Below, piece after piece: positions 34,201-46,054 of a stretch of 64,000 nucleotides of DNA (its first letter is position 1; each line of letters opens with the position of its first letter). Source of the DNA: Parietaria judaica (taxonomy: Eukaryota > Streptophyta > Magnoliopsida > Rosales > Urticaceae); the NCBI GenBank assembly GCA_954871525.1, contig OX940867.1:16593343-16657342 (forward strand), given 5' to 3'. A program made the position numbers and the translations under genes. The notes beneath the pieces were generated by a model that saw only the letters and a list, made by a program, of their open reading frames with translations, was not told where the DNA came from and made no database searches.

Positions 34201-34754
34201 TTAATAACATTTTAAATATAACGGATGCCGACTCCAACTAATATAATTAAATTATATCTTAATAAATTAATAAAAAAATTCGAATTCTAATAATATTAAT
34301 AATATTAATTTATAACAAATTATATTATATATAACACCTACGATTAAAATAATAAAAAATCTGAACTTCGTCCTACTTTTTTCATGTTTTGTTGTTCTTT
34401 CTAATCCTGCATTCATATAAAATACATAAACGATAACATGATAAAATACATAAATAATCTAAGTAATAGTGAAAGAGTAAAAAATGTTAAACTGCGTCTG
34501 CGTGTGATCTTTGATGTTCTCAAAAAGGTATTTACACCTCGGAAGTTGCAAATGCAACAAACAATGAAGCTCACTATAATTTATAAAATCAATTATCGAA
34601 GTCCTCTAATTTTTTGTATTTAATGTTTCATTTTTATAAAATAATCATATAAAATAAAAACAAAAAAGTAAATTTGAGGACTTTCATAATTAATTATCCT
34701 AATTTATGTTATAAGCCTTAAAAAAAAATCTATAGTGTGCTTGTGTATTACTAT
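31234..34754. other. AT-rich gene-free stretch
   Basis: Mostly low-GC DNA with poly-T and poly-A runs. A less AT-rich patch at 32876-33125 is open on both strands (plus frame ends RGLEHAQSFRESMKE). I do not recognise it; it may be a decayed exon. No terminal repeats or RNA genes seen. Confidence 0.5.
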
Positions 34755-35813
34755 TAGGGTTAATTGCGGCAAAAAGACCTAACCTTTGGTCAAATTCTCT
34801 CCCGTGTACCTAACTTCCATAAGAGGCGGCAATAATACCCAAACTCAGTGTTTGGGAGTTGACCGAGGAAATATATCCATGTGGTTGTTAGACTTTGCCA
34901 CGTGGCATGCCACGTGGCACGTGATTGCCACGTAGCATGCCACATAATTATTATTTAAATTATTTAAAAAATATATTTATTAATTTTTAATTTTAAAAAA
35001 AATATTATTTTTTAATAATAACCAGTAATGAATATTTAAATTTAAATATTCATTATTGGTTATTATTATTAAATATAATTATTCATTTTAGAAAAGTGGG
35101 TCAAACGAAATAAATAAAGAAAAAAATCACCGTTCGCAGTTCACTCAAGCTCCGCCTCCGATCCGGTTCACGGGTGGAACGAAATTGCTTAATATGTTTA
35201 ATAATAATTACCAATATCATATGATTATTTTATGATAATTAAAAAAAAAGAAGAATAATATATATATATAAAAAACATATTAAACAATTATTATTATAAA
35301 ATGCAAACACAAAAAAAATATCATGCAAACAAATAAAAATATTTTTTTGTTAAATATAATTATGACTACTATTTTTTTTTATAAGTGATGTGTATTTAAT
35401 TATGTCTTGACTTTTTAAACAATATGCATGTGTTTATTGGTTATTATTATCAAACATATTAAACAATTTTATTCGACGTGTGAACCGGTTCGGAAACAGA
35501 GTTCGAGTGAACTGTGAACGATGATTTTTATTTCGTTTTACCCACTTTTAAAAAAATAAATAATTATAACCAATAATGAATATCTAAATTTAAATATTCA
35601 TTATTTGTTATTATTGTAAAATTTTTATTAAAAAAAATAAAAAATAATCTTTTTAAAAAAATAAAAAAAATAAAAAATATATATTTTTTAATTATTTCAA
35701 AAGTAATAATTACGTGGCGGCCAAGTGCCATGTGGCATGCCACGTGGCAAAGGCTAATAGCAACATGGATAGAATTCCTCGGTCAACTCCAAAACATTGA
35801 GTTTGGGTATTAT
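34755..35813. mobile_element. Second fold-back element, right tip lost
   Basis: The left arm (CAATAATACCCAAACTCA, GTTGACCGAGGAA, CCACGTGGCATGCCACGTGG) reappears reversed at 35700-35813. The central part is also self-complementary, including GAATATTTAAATTTAAATATTC-like cores near 35030. The left arm has about 75 extra outer bases (from AGGGTTAATTGCGGC) that have no partner, because the right arm stops where a Copia LTR begins at 35814. It contains several CACGTG hexamers. Confidence 0.8.
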
Positions 35814-37120
35814 TGTTGGACATGTGTCCTTAAACAAGCTGTTTTATTCCATTTGCAAAAGATTAGGACAAGTCGTTGAATAAAAGATGGTGCTTATTAT
35901 GTTAATCTTATTATAGTTTCTGGTAGAGTAAAATAGAATATTTTTTCCTTAGTTCATAAAGGATGCAATTATGTTATTATTATTATCACAACCGAGCCAA
36001 TGTGAGGAAGAATTAATAATCATAATAAATGAACTTAAAATGTCTGTGGCATGATTAACTGGGTGGGAGCCCATTAATCGTATAAGGTCATTAATGTGAC
36101 TAAGTGTATAATCATATTCTGGATTAAGTGTGTGTCACACTCACTAGAAATGCCTTAAGTATAAAGTGTCTTCATACTGGACTGGACCTGACTTAAACTC
36201 CGGAAGTTATTATATAAGACCGTCGTTGATAACTTGGAATTGAGTCACTAGTAGATGATCAAATGGATATTCGATCTAAGTCCTGAGTGAACTTGAGTCC
36301 GAGTTGTTATCTTGATTGTTCTTTGATTTAACCGTTAAAGAGCACAATATTACCGTTGTTCCCAACACTATTATTTTGGGAACATGATAGTCAGCAGTAA
36401 GGGTAGCTTGGTGATAGACATGGGCATAACACAGCTTTCTTCAGAGTCAAGATGAGTCCCTTGGTGTTTGGTGGTGAGAAGTGAGAGGTACCCGTGCACA
36501 ACTTATGAATAGAAACCATAAATGGGTTACTCATGATATTAATGACCGAGTCAAGGAGGAAAATTCAATGAGAGGCAAAACGGTAAAAACTGCCTGCTCA
36601 TGTGTGGATCATCAAGTGAAAGATCAATAACTTGAATTTGATTGTATCAATGGACACCCTGCTGTAATAAAGAGAATAATATATATTGTATCATTAAAGA
36701 GTGCAGCCTTGGGTTTATAGAGGAATTACACCGAGGTTTGACGAACGTCCTAGCAGTTCGTTGGAGCTTAAGTGATACGGGTCCATGGTCCCCAGGATAG
36801 CTTCGTAACGGATGATACGTACGTGATAGAAACATTTTGAGATGTTTAATCATTTATCAAGATTTATAAAACTGAAGTCTATGTCAGACATCAGATAGTT
36901 TTATCAGTATCGTGGCAAAACTACCATATCTTGGTAACCAAAATTAACTGACAAAAGAAAGTAGAATTTGGATTTTCTGTCAATATGAAAGTTGTTGGAA
37001 ATTAAATTCTCAGAAACTTTGCTTGCTTTTTTAACCGAGTCGTTTCGACATACAGTTTGTGATTTAGAGAATTTCTAAGTTTATGATCGTTTCGGTAAAC
37101 TATGAAATTAAATCACATGT
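35814..37120 (+). repeat. Truncated Copia LTR, opposite orientation
   Basis: TGTTGGACATGTGTCCTTAA begins an alignment to the reverse of 10110 down to about 8810, the first half of the LTR of the 1-10110 element. Similarity stops at AAATCACATGT (37120). It is clearly more diverged than the two LTRs of that element are from each other. No internal region follows, so it is a deletion remnant. The ORF at 36647-36853 is the same antisense LTR ORF noted above. Confidence 0.88.
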
Positions 37121-37140
37121 TTGAATGTTTGATATTGCGT

Positions 37141-37850
37141 CGAAACCTACACGCATTCATGAAAACCATCTTAATGTCGTCGAGAGATACAAACGACTCG
37201 GATGGGTGAACAATTACTCATGACCACCAACCAGTATTAAATGAACCTTTGTGTATCAAATCACGGAGGGTTCGACACATGAATGTAAATTTTGCAATTA
37301 AAATGTTCGTGAAAATCCAAAACACTCGGAACCGCTAGAAGTAGTTTGTAGCTACCGTTACGCATATATGTTTAACCGCTAGTGTTTCCCGATAGCGGTT
37401 TGCACGATCGTTCAACGAAAATTGAGGACGCATAATAAAATTTATAAGTGTTGATGTCTATATAATAATTACAAATAGAATGTAATTATTGCTTCGAAAC
37501 TTATACGCATTCATGAAAACCATCTTAATGTCCTCGAGAGATACAAACGACTCGGATGGGTAAACAATTACTCATGACCACCAACCCGTATTAAATGAAC
37601 CTCTGTGTATCAAATCATGGAGGGTTCGACACATGAATGTAAATATTGCAATTAAAATATTTTGTGAAAATCCAAAACACTCGAAACCGCTAGAAGTACT
37701 TCGTAGATACCACTACGCATATATGTTTAACCGCTAGTGTTTCCCGACAGCGGTTTGCACGATCGTTCAATGAAAATTGAGGACGCATAATAAAATTTAT
37801 AAGTGTTGATGTCCATATAATAATTACAAAACATACAACAACAAATTACT
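37141..37850. repeat. Tandem duplication, two ~354-bp units
   Basis: The first unit starts CGAAACCTACACGCATTCAT at 37141 and the second CGAAACTTATACGCATTCAT at 37495. Both contain AACCGCTAGTGTTTCCCGA and TAGCGGTTTGCACG, or close variants, linking this stretch to the TAGCGGTA-rich region beyond the LARD. Confidence 0.88.
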
Positions 37851-37859
37851 TCGTTCTAA

Positions 37860-38090
37860 AACATGATATCTTCTTCAGAAAGCAACAACCAAAGTGTTCT
37901 TAAAAATCACAACAACCTTAAGACCCCCCAACTAAAAAAAAACAAACTAAAAGCAACCCACCAGAGCCGACTAGTGATATCTTCGATGTCGTAGAGTACC
38001 ACGTTCTAGAGCATGATATCTTCGGGGTCGTAGATTACCCCGTTCTAAAACATGATATCTTCGTCGACCGACTCGTTCCCTGCCAAATAT
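37860..38090 (-). repeat. Degenerate coding-like tandem repeat (~45 bp unit)
   Basis: On the minus strand, units translate as EDIMF-stop-NGVIYDP, EDIML-stop-NVVLYDI and EDI..., with a further EDIMF-stop-NEVI about 120 bases on. Each stop is TAG at the same place. It may be a repeat-protein remnant or simple tandem copying of a stop-bearing unit. Confidence 0.5.
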
Positions 38091-38599
38091 GAAAAACTAT
38101 ATGTCAATGTATTAATAAAAATACTGAAAAATATAAATACTATGCAATAATATATTTAGAAATACTCACCTGAACGTTGGGATGGTGGTGCAAGGGTTTC
38201 CTAGTCAAAATGAACACCCGTGTAAATATTGTATGAATGCACTGCGGCTCAAACAACCAAACGTGCTAATAAAATATGGGAAAATCGACCGGCGGTGCAT
38301 TCATACAATATTATCATGGACGAACAATTTCTGTAGAGAGAGATGTGTAATGAAGCTTATATTTTCGATAAGATTTGTTATATTTATATAGCAACGAAAG
38401 ATTCATTTATTGCCTTTAAACAATTTTAATTACTCGTGTGTATCAAATCATTTGGACCGCTAGACGTAGTTCCTTGCTACCGCTAAATATTTCCTCTTAC
38501 CACTAATGTGTGTGTAAGTACCAATATACCCTCATTAGTACTATAAAAGAGCAACGAAACAAACACTAATGTGCAATCTCAATTCACGCCGCTTCCCTG

Positions 38600-39288
38600 G
38601 ACCACTTTGGGAAACCCTCATCCAAATCTAGTTTTGTCCGTACCACTTTGGGAAACCCTCATCGAAATCTAGTTTTGTCCGTAACCCATATCTAACATGT
38701 TTGAACTCAACCACCCAAGGCGTTCATGTTTGTCAACGCGCCCCCGTCTCCGTTATCGTCGTAAGCTTTCTTTAGAGCATTTTATTATTCTCATATTTTT
38801 TTAAAAATTAGCCGGATTCTAACTTCCTTATTTATTTGTCTTCCGTATATTAGGGTACGACTTAACTGAGTCATTATGGTACCCAAAAAAATAGCTATGA
38901 CCCGTGAAGAACATCCCACATGCCCATCGGGGAAGTACGAACATGTTATGCGTTGCAAGAGCGTCTTCGCAAAATATTGTTATCGGGCTCGCACCGGCAC
39001 TGACAGACACAAGCCATTGAACTATAGACATTTTCCCCATAGTTCAATGGCTTTTGTCTGTCCTTCATTTAATTTTCTCGTCTTGCTTTTTTTAACCAGA
39101 GTGGACTTGTTGACACTTTTTGACGAAGACGAATCTCGAGGAAGAGAGGTCCAGCCATCAATTCTTTACTGGATATTATAAGGCTTATCAATCTCCCTCA
39201 TCCGGTTTTATACAAGTTGTTTTTATCCACGGTTGATCCCTATATCATCCCATCCATCAGGGAAGTACGAATCTTATATGCTTCGAGA
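38600..39288 (+). other. Tandem repeat and unassigned, possibly spliced, coding-like stretch
   Basis: ACCACTTTGGGAAACCCTCA plus about 25 more bases occurs twice at 38600-38690. Then MFELNHPRRSCLST (38699) reaches a GTAAGC donor near 38760. A TTAG acceptor near 38852 leads to RYDLTESLWYPKK and a stop. Downstream, the related phrases CPSGKYEHVMRCKSVF and HPSGKYESYMLRECL appear. I do not recognise a family. The LARD inserted into the second phrase. Confidence 0.35.
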
Positions 39289-39293
39289 GTGTC

Positions 39294-40179
39294 TGTTGAT
39301 GTCGGATTTGGTCAAATCCATCCTCAACACAACTCGTGTCGTTTTGTCCCATAAACAACGGATTTGGTCAAATCCATCCTCAACACAACTCGTGTCGTGT
39401 CGTTTTGTCCCATAAACAACGGGAGAGGATCATTGACCGATGGTCAACCAAGGAACATCCTCGAGGAGGTTTAACCTACGACGAAGTCTGACTAGGGTAA
39501 AGGTGAGCCGCGACGAAGTGTCCCATCACACTCGACGAAGGCATCGACGACGAGGCGTGCAGAGCCGAATGACCACTGACGAGATGTGCATTTAATGAAG
39601 CCCACCTACCCACTCTGGCAGTCTGCTCTAAGAATGACGTAAAAGCATGGTTTGAACCATACCCTCCGGAGTAGCCTTACTTGGGGAAAGGGGAATGACA
39701 AGACTTGACAAAGATGGCGTTGGGATCGAGGAAGTCAGGCACTCGAGAGCAGCAAAAGGCATGGGTTGAAAAGACCATTCGAAAATCAACTACTGATAAG
39801 CTAGGGCAAAACGCCTATAAATACGAAGAGAGAGCTCCATTGGAGGGGGCGCGGACATTCGGCCAAGAGAAACAAAAGAGAAACCAAAAGAAACAGAAAG
39901 AAAGAGAGAAGAAAGAGAACGCCAACCACATTGAACTACGTGATGACCTGATCCCGGTATACCGGGTACGTAGGCAGCCTTGCTGAAGCTGGCGAGGCGC
40001 GGCATCAAATCATATCCTATTTTTATCCTTTTCCTTCGATTGTCCAGCTATCAAACGGGAAAAATCGAGTCCTTTTTGGAAATACAATAAATCAGAGATA
40101 GTCATTGTTCATCATTATTATCTTGTTCTTAGTGATTATCTTTGTGACTGAAAGAGGGTGGTGCAAATCGCCCTCAACA
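39294..40179 (+). repeat. 5' LTR of the LARD
   Basis: 886 bp, TGTTGATG to TCAACA. It differs from the 3' LTR by a tandem copy of GGATTTGGTCAAATCCATCC and the following ~30 bases near 39305-39420. CTATAAATAC at 39815 is a likely TATA box. Confidence 0.92.
39936..39973. other. Hairpin-forming palindrome in the LARD LTR
   Basis: CCCGGTATACCGGG (39953-39966) is a perfect 14-base palindrome, with CTACGT and ACGTAG outside it. It lies about 130 bases after the TATA box, so in the R/U5 part of the RNA. It is repeated in the 3' LTR near 44968-45005 without change. Confidence 0.7.
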
Positions 40180-40182
40180 GTT

Positions 40183-40200
40183 TGGCGCCCACCGAGGGGC
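40183..40200 (+). other. LARD primer-binding site
   Basis: TGGCGCCCACCGAGGGGC, one base different from the site of the Tat Gypsy. Confidence 0.75.
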
Positions 40201-41029
40201 TTTGTTTTTCTCTATCTCACAGCCAGGAACTTGGAGGAAAAAGATATCCCAGCGAATGACGGAATCATCCCCAACGAGGGGGAAGAAGGTACAATTGCAA
40301 GTCTTCAACAACTGCTAGCAGAAGCGAAGGCGAAGGCCACAAAAACGACGGCAAAGGGGAACTGACGGCTCATCCTCCTCATGGATTATGCCTCTGCTGA
40401 TCAAAGGAGAGACGCCCAGAAAATACGGTGGCTGAAACCTTCTACCCGTGGAAGGAGAGGGGCTGTGACCGGAGGAGGAAGCAGCGATCTTGGCAAAGAA
40501 GCGTGAGTCGAGAGGCAAAAGGAAGCAATTCGAGAAGAAGCAAAATGAAGAAGGAAGAGATGGTCCATCGATGAGACCAAGAGGAGTCGAAAAAGATCGA
40601 AGAATCTCGAATGCACCACGCGCGCGAGAAATTTTGAGGCGTGGGGCCTACCACGTCGCCAAGAAAAAGAACCACGTTGGTATCCAAAGAGGTCAGGAGC
40701 GAGGAGACTTCCTCAATAACCGAAGAAATCATGAGCAAGGAAGCCTCATCGAGGAACTCATCACCAAGCAGAGCTCGAGGAGCTCGTCAGGGAGGAGCTC
40801 GAGGAGCTCATCACGAAGAAGTCCTCGAGGAGCTTATCAAGGAAGAGCTCGAGGAACTCGTTACGAATAAGAGCTCGAGGAGCTCGTTACCAATAGAAGG
40901 TTGTCACCAAAAAGAGCTCATCACCAGACAGCTCGTCACCAAAGAAAACCCGCCATCACCAAAGGACGCCCGACGCCAACCGGAGACCATCTTCGAGGAT
41001 CAACGGAGACGTCACTACCAGAAGCTGGA
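40201..41029 (+). other. LARD internal region, repeat-rich, non-coding
   Basis: No gag motifs. It includes imperfect repeats of GAGCTCGAGGAGCTC at 40750-40900 that read as RSSSGRSSRSS-like tracts. Open frames reflect the repeats. Confidence 0.6.
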
Positions 41030-41800
41030 AGATGGTCGACAAGACCAGGAGCTTAAAGATGGCGGAGGATGCCCAAGAGCTTAAAGATGGCGGAGGATGC
41101 CCAGAAGCTCGAAGATGGCTGACAAGGCCAGAAGCTCGAAGATGGTCGACAAGGCCAAGAGCATGGAGATGGTCGACAAGACCAGAAGCTAGAAGATGGT
41201 CGACGAGGCCGGAGGCAAAAAGATGGTCGACAAGACCAGAAGCTCGAAGATGGCCGGCAAGGCCAAGAGCATGGAGATGGTCGACAAGACCAGAAGCTGG
41301 AAGATGGTCGACAAGACCAAGAGCTTAAAGATGGCGGAGGATACCCATGAGCTTAAAGATGGCGGAGGATGCCCATGAGCTTAAAGATGGCGGAGGATGC
41401 CCAAAAGCTCGAAGATGGCCAACAAGGCCAAGAGCATAGAGATGGTCGACAAGACCAGAAGCTCGAAGATGGCCGGCAAGGCCAAGAGCATGGAGATGGT
41501 CGACAAGACCAAGAGCATGGAGATGGTCGACAAGACCAGAAGCTCGAAGATGGCCGGCAAGGCCAAGACCATGGAGATGGTTGACAAGACCAGAACCTGG
41601 AAGATGGTCGACAAGACCAGGAGCTTAAAGATGGCAGAGGATGCCCAGAAGCTCAAAGATGGCCGACAAGGCCAAGAGCATGGAGATGGTCGACAAGACC
41701 AGAAGCTCGAAGATGGCCGACAAGGCCAAGAACAGGGAGATAGTTGACAAGAAAAGAAGCTAGAAGATGGTCGACGAGGCCGGAGCCAAAAAGACGGTCG
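41030..41800 (+). repeat. 27-bp minisatellite, open as a 9-residue repeat
   Basis: Alternating units such as AGCTCGAAGATGGCCGGCAA.. and AGCATGGAGATGGTCGACAA.. are each 27 bases. In one frame they give SSKMAGKAK / SMEMVDKTR. Two other frames are open too, so coding is not required. Two slightly different unit types alternate in blocks. Confidence 0.88.
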
Positions 41801-42232
41801 ACAAGTCTAGAAGCACGAAGTACGAAGAAGTTTCTCACAAAGAGGTTCGAGGAAACCAAGAGCGCGAAAATGGCGACGCCCATCCGTCGGCTACTTCGAC
41901 GGGCTCGTCGCCAATTTCCTATAAGCACGACTCGATGAAGAAGGAGAGCCCCTTCGAAAGTTCGTCGGCAAATCTAAGGACACCAGGCGAGGGTCTCGGG
42001 ATCGAGACGTCGTCCCCATCCAAATCCTAAGGCACGGCCTGCGTTTCAAAGCGACATTTCGAGAAGAGCTGATTGAGACGCGCCCGATGACGAAGACCCT
42101 CATAAAAACTAAAGTTTGATGCAGACACGACGAGTTCTATCCTAACCAAGGCGCGAAATCGGCGACGAAGGTTGCTGACCTCATCGCAAAAAAAAGGTAA
42201 CAATATACATATATCTACAAAATTACAAACAA

Positions 42233-42880
42233 ACCGGCAAGAGTGCCGAGAAAATAAAAAATACGGCTAGGGTGCCGAGCAAGCCCAAACCGGCGAGAGT
42301 GCCGAGAAAATAAAAAAAAAATACGGCTAGGGTGCCGAGCAAGCCCAAACCGGCGAGAGTGCCGAGAAAATAAAAAATACGGCTAGGGTGCCGAGCAAGC
42401 CCAAACCGGCGAGAGTGCAGAGAAAATAAAAAATACGGCTAGGGTGCCGAGCAAGCCCACACCGGCGAGAGTGCCGAGAAAAAAAAATATGCGGCTAGGG
42501 TGCCGAGCAAGCCCAAACCGGCGAGAGTGCCGAGAAAATAAAAAATACGGCTAGGGTGCCGAGCAAGCCCAAACCGGCGAGAGTGCCGAGAAAATAAAAA
42601 ATACGGCTAGGGTACCGAGCAAGCCCAAACCGGCGAGAGTGCCGAGAAAATAAAAAATACGGCTAGGGTGCCGAGCAAGCCCACACCGGCGAGAATGCCG
42701 AGAAAAAAAAAATATACGGCTAGGGTGCCGAGCAAGCCCAAACCGGCGAGAGTGCCGAGAAAATAAAAAAAATACGGCTAGGGTGCCGAGCAAGCCCAAA
42801 CCGGCGAGAGTGCCGAGAAAATAAAAAATATGGCTAGGGTGCCGAGCAAGCCCACACCGGCGAGAGTGCCGAGATAAAAG
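42233..42880 (+). repeat. ~55-bp minisatellite, about eleven units
   Basis: The unit is TACGGCTAGGGTGCCGAGC, AAGCCCAAACCGGCGAGAGT, GCCGAGAAAATAAAAAA. More diverged single units continue to about 43400, broken by a TA-rich run at 43225-43264. Homologous to the four units of the Tat Gypsy at 22625-22855. Confidence 0.9.
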
Positions 42881-43233
42881 AGGTGAGAGTGCCCAAAAAC
42901 CGGCAAGAGTGCCGAGATAAAAGAGGCAAGAGTGCCCAAACAAAAGGCGAGAGTGCCGAAGCAAAAATGACGAGAGTGCCAAGCTAAAAGGCGAGAGTGC
43001 CTATGGGATCCCTAAAACTAATCGGCTCATACCCGATAAAGGCCAGCGACACCCACAAATATTAACTGCGACGAGAGTGCCGAGCAAAAATAAAGAGGCA
43101 AGAGTGCCCACGGCGAGAGTGCCGAAAAAAGAGAAACTGCTCGGTGAGAGTGCCGAGCAGAAAGAAAAATACGGCTAGGGTGCCGAGTAAACCCATACCG
43201 GCAAGAGTGCCGAGAAAATATTCTCAAAAAAAA

Positions 43234-43264
<31 letters not shown>

Positions 43265-43399
43265 GGCGAGAGTGCCTAAGAGAAACTGCTCGGTGAGAGT
43301 GCCGAGTAGAAAGAAAAATACGGCTAGGGTGCCGAGCAAACCCACACTGGCGAAAGTGCCGAGAATAAAAAGAGGCGAGAGAGCCCAAAACAGTGATCC

Positions 43400-44357
43400 T
43401 CGATCACGACCAACGTGCCGCCGGGAGGGACACTCCTTTCCGACGAGCACGGATTTCCCTCTTATACAACAGAGTAAGGCGCGATGCCCGACGACGACAC
43501 GCATGCCGAGGAACAATAGGTGGTTCTTCAAACAAACAGAAAGCGAGGTGACAAATTTGAATCAGGGTGTTGTACAGAGTTTAAACAAACGAGGAAAGAC
43601 TCTCGAGAAAAAAAATCAACGATGCCTGGGCCGCATCAGCCCCCATTGGCGAAGGATCTGGCTCGCGACCAGGGAACCACGCCAACCTTCGAAGAAGAAC
43701 CTAAGAACAACACACAGCGAGAAGGATAGAGGAAGCACGACAAGGAGAAGAAATAGCTCAGCAACATAACCACACAAGGAGCCGATGAAGCAATCACTAA
43801 CTTCGAGGATCGACGAAGAAAAGCAATGTGGAGAAAGAGTTAGTCATGAGCAAGGCAGAAATTACTGCATCCGTGACACTGGCATCGTCATCGCGAAGAG
43901 ACTTGCGCTGGAAGAAGTTCATCGCTGCGATGAGTTCGTCGCTATAAGCGAGCTCGTCGAAGAGCTTGACGAAGAAGACTAGCGCTGGAAGAAGTTCATC
44001 GCTGCAATGAGTTCGTCGCTATAAGCGAGCTTGTCGTCGAAGAGTTCATCGCACGGAGAAGTTCGTGGCTGCGAGGAGTTTGTCGCTATAAGTGAGCTCC
44101 TCGTCGTCACGAGGACCTTGTCAAAGAAAATGTCATCACCTAGAAAGATGCTTCACCTAACGAAACCAGTTACAACTCAGCAAGATTCTGCATCAGCTTC
44201 CCGAACGGAATCCACCTATCAACAGACTATGATGATGTTCTCCGACAAAGTTTCTCGGGGTAACCGCGTCAACAAAGATGGCCGACGGAGTTCGCAAACA
44301 TTATTGACAGTTCATCGTTTCACTCGTTTTTCATTTTACCAAGTGTTTACACTTGAT
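43400..44357 (+). other. LARD internal region after the minisatellite
   Basis: No coding motif recognised. A ~75-bp unit (GAAGTTCATCGCTGCGATGA..) is repeated about three times at 43910-44095. The final stretch matches the sequence before the Gypsy 3' LTR. Confidence 0.6.
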
Positions 44358-44373
44358 AAAATGGGGGACTAAC
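44358..44373 (+). other. LARD polypurine tract
   Basis: AAAATGGGGGACTAAC, identical to the Gypsy tract at 23084-23099. Confidence 0.85.
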
Positions 44374-45211
44374 TGTTGATGTCGGATTTGGTCAAATCCA
44401 TCCTTAACACAACTTGTATCGTTTTTTCCCATAAACGACGTGAGAGGAGGGCGAGGAGGATCGTTGACCGATGGTCAACCAAGGAACATCCTCGAGGAGG
44501 TTTAACCTGCGACAAAGTCTGACTAGGGTAAAGGCGAGCCGCGACGAAGTGTCCCGTCACACTCGACGAGAGGCATCGACGACGAGGCGTGCAGAGCCGA
44601 ATGACCACTGACGAGATGTGCATTTAATGAAGCTCACCTACCCACTCTGGCAGTCTGCTCTAAGAATGACGTAAAAGCACAGTTTGAACCATACCTTCCG
44701 GAGTAGCCTTACTTGGGGAAAGGGGAATGACAAGACTTGGCAAAGATGGCACTGGGATCGAGGAAGCCAGGCACTCGAGAGCAGCAAAAGGCATGGGTTG
44801 AAAAGACCATTCGAAGATCAACGGCTTATAAGCTAGGGCAAAACGCCTATAAATACGAAGAGAGAGCTCCATTGGAGGGGGCGCGGACATTCGGCCAAGA
44901 GAAACCAATGAGAAACCAAAAGAAACAGAAAGAAAGAGAGAAGAAAGAGAACGCCAACCACATTGAACTACGTGATGACCTGATCCCGGTATACCGGGTA
45001 CGTAGGCAGCCTTGCTGAAGCTGGCGAGGCGCGGCATCAAATCATATCCTATTTTTATCCTTTTCCTTCGATTGTCCAGCTATCAAACGGGAAAAACCGA
45101 GTCCTTTTCGGAAATACAATAAATCAGAGATAGTCATTGTTCATCATTATTATCTTGTTCTTAGTGATTATCTTTGTGACTGAAAGAGGGTGGTGCAAAT
45201 CGCCCTCAACA
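44374..45211 (+). repeat. 3' LTR of the LARD
   Basis: 838 bp, ends TCAACA, then GTGTC. Likely TATA box CTATAAATAC at 44848. It lacks the tandem duplication of the 5' LTR. Confidence 0.92.
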
Positions 45212-45239
45212 GTGTCCTAAGTATTTATATTTGTATTTG

Positions 45240-46020
45240 TTTTTTTAATATATATGTATTTGTATTCTTTAATAAACAAAAATCCAAACAATACAAATTG
45301 TATTCTTGTATTTGTGTTCTAATTAAATTATTACTTACACAGCGGCAAGTATCGATTTATATAGCTGCAAGTATCTAGTTACATAGCGGTAATCATATTA
45401 TTAAATTATTATGTACATAGCTGTAAGTCTACATTTACATAGCGGTAATTGTCTCTGTTAAATTTGTGTTCTGCATAACGCGAATGATAATTACTAAATT
45501 TGTATTCTTTAATAAACAAAAATCCAAACAATACAAATTGTATTCTTGTATTTGTGTTCCAATTAAATTATTAGTTACACAACGGCAAGTATCGATTTAT
45601 ATAGCGGCAAGTATCTGTTTACATAGCAGTAATCTTATAATTAAATTATTATGTACATAGCTGTAAGTCTACATTTACATAGCGGTAATTGTCTCTGATA
45701 AATTTGTGTTTTGCACAACGCGAATGATATTTACTAATTTTGTATTCTTTAATATACAAAAATAAAAAAATACAAATTGTATTCTTTTATTTGTATTCCA
45801 ATTAAATTATTACTTACATAGCGTTAAGTATCGATTAATATAGCGGCAAGTATCTATTTACATAGCGGTAATCGTATTATTAAATTATAATGTACATAGC
45901 TGCAAGTCTAGATTTACATAGCGGTAATTGTATCTGATAAATTCGTGTTTTGCACAACGCGAATGATATTTACTAATTTTGTATTCTTTAATAAACAAAA
46001 ATAAAAAAATACAAATTGTC
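45240..46020. repeat. 240-bp tandem repeat, about 3.2 units
   Basis: TTCTTTAATAAACAAAAAT recurs at 45265, 45505, 45745 and 45984, giving a period of 240. Each unit holds three or four AGCGGTAAT/AGCGGCAAG motifs spaced about 30 bases apart. It runs into the 3' end of the Ulp1-type pseudogene. Confidence 0.9.
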
Positions 46021-46054
46021 CGCGTAGCGGTCATTGTTCTAATAACATAGCGAT

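Larger units (their letters stand above)
39294..45211 (+). mobile_element. Non-coding LTR element (LARD) related to the Tat Gypsy
   Basis: LTRs at 39294-40179 and 44374-45211 with 5-bp duplication GTGTC (39289-39293, 45212-45216). The primer-binding site and polypurine tract nearly match those of 16388-23874, and the last 40 bases before the 3' LTR are shared (TTTACCAAGTGTTTACACTTG type). No gag or pol motif is present. The inside is made of short repeats. Best read as a large retrotransposon derivative that uses proteins of a Tat Gypsy. Confidence 0.92.
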
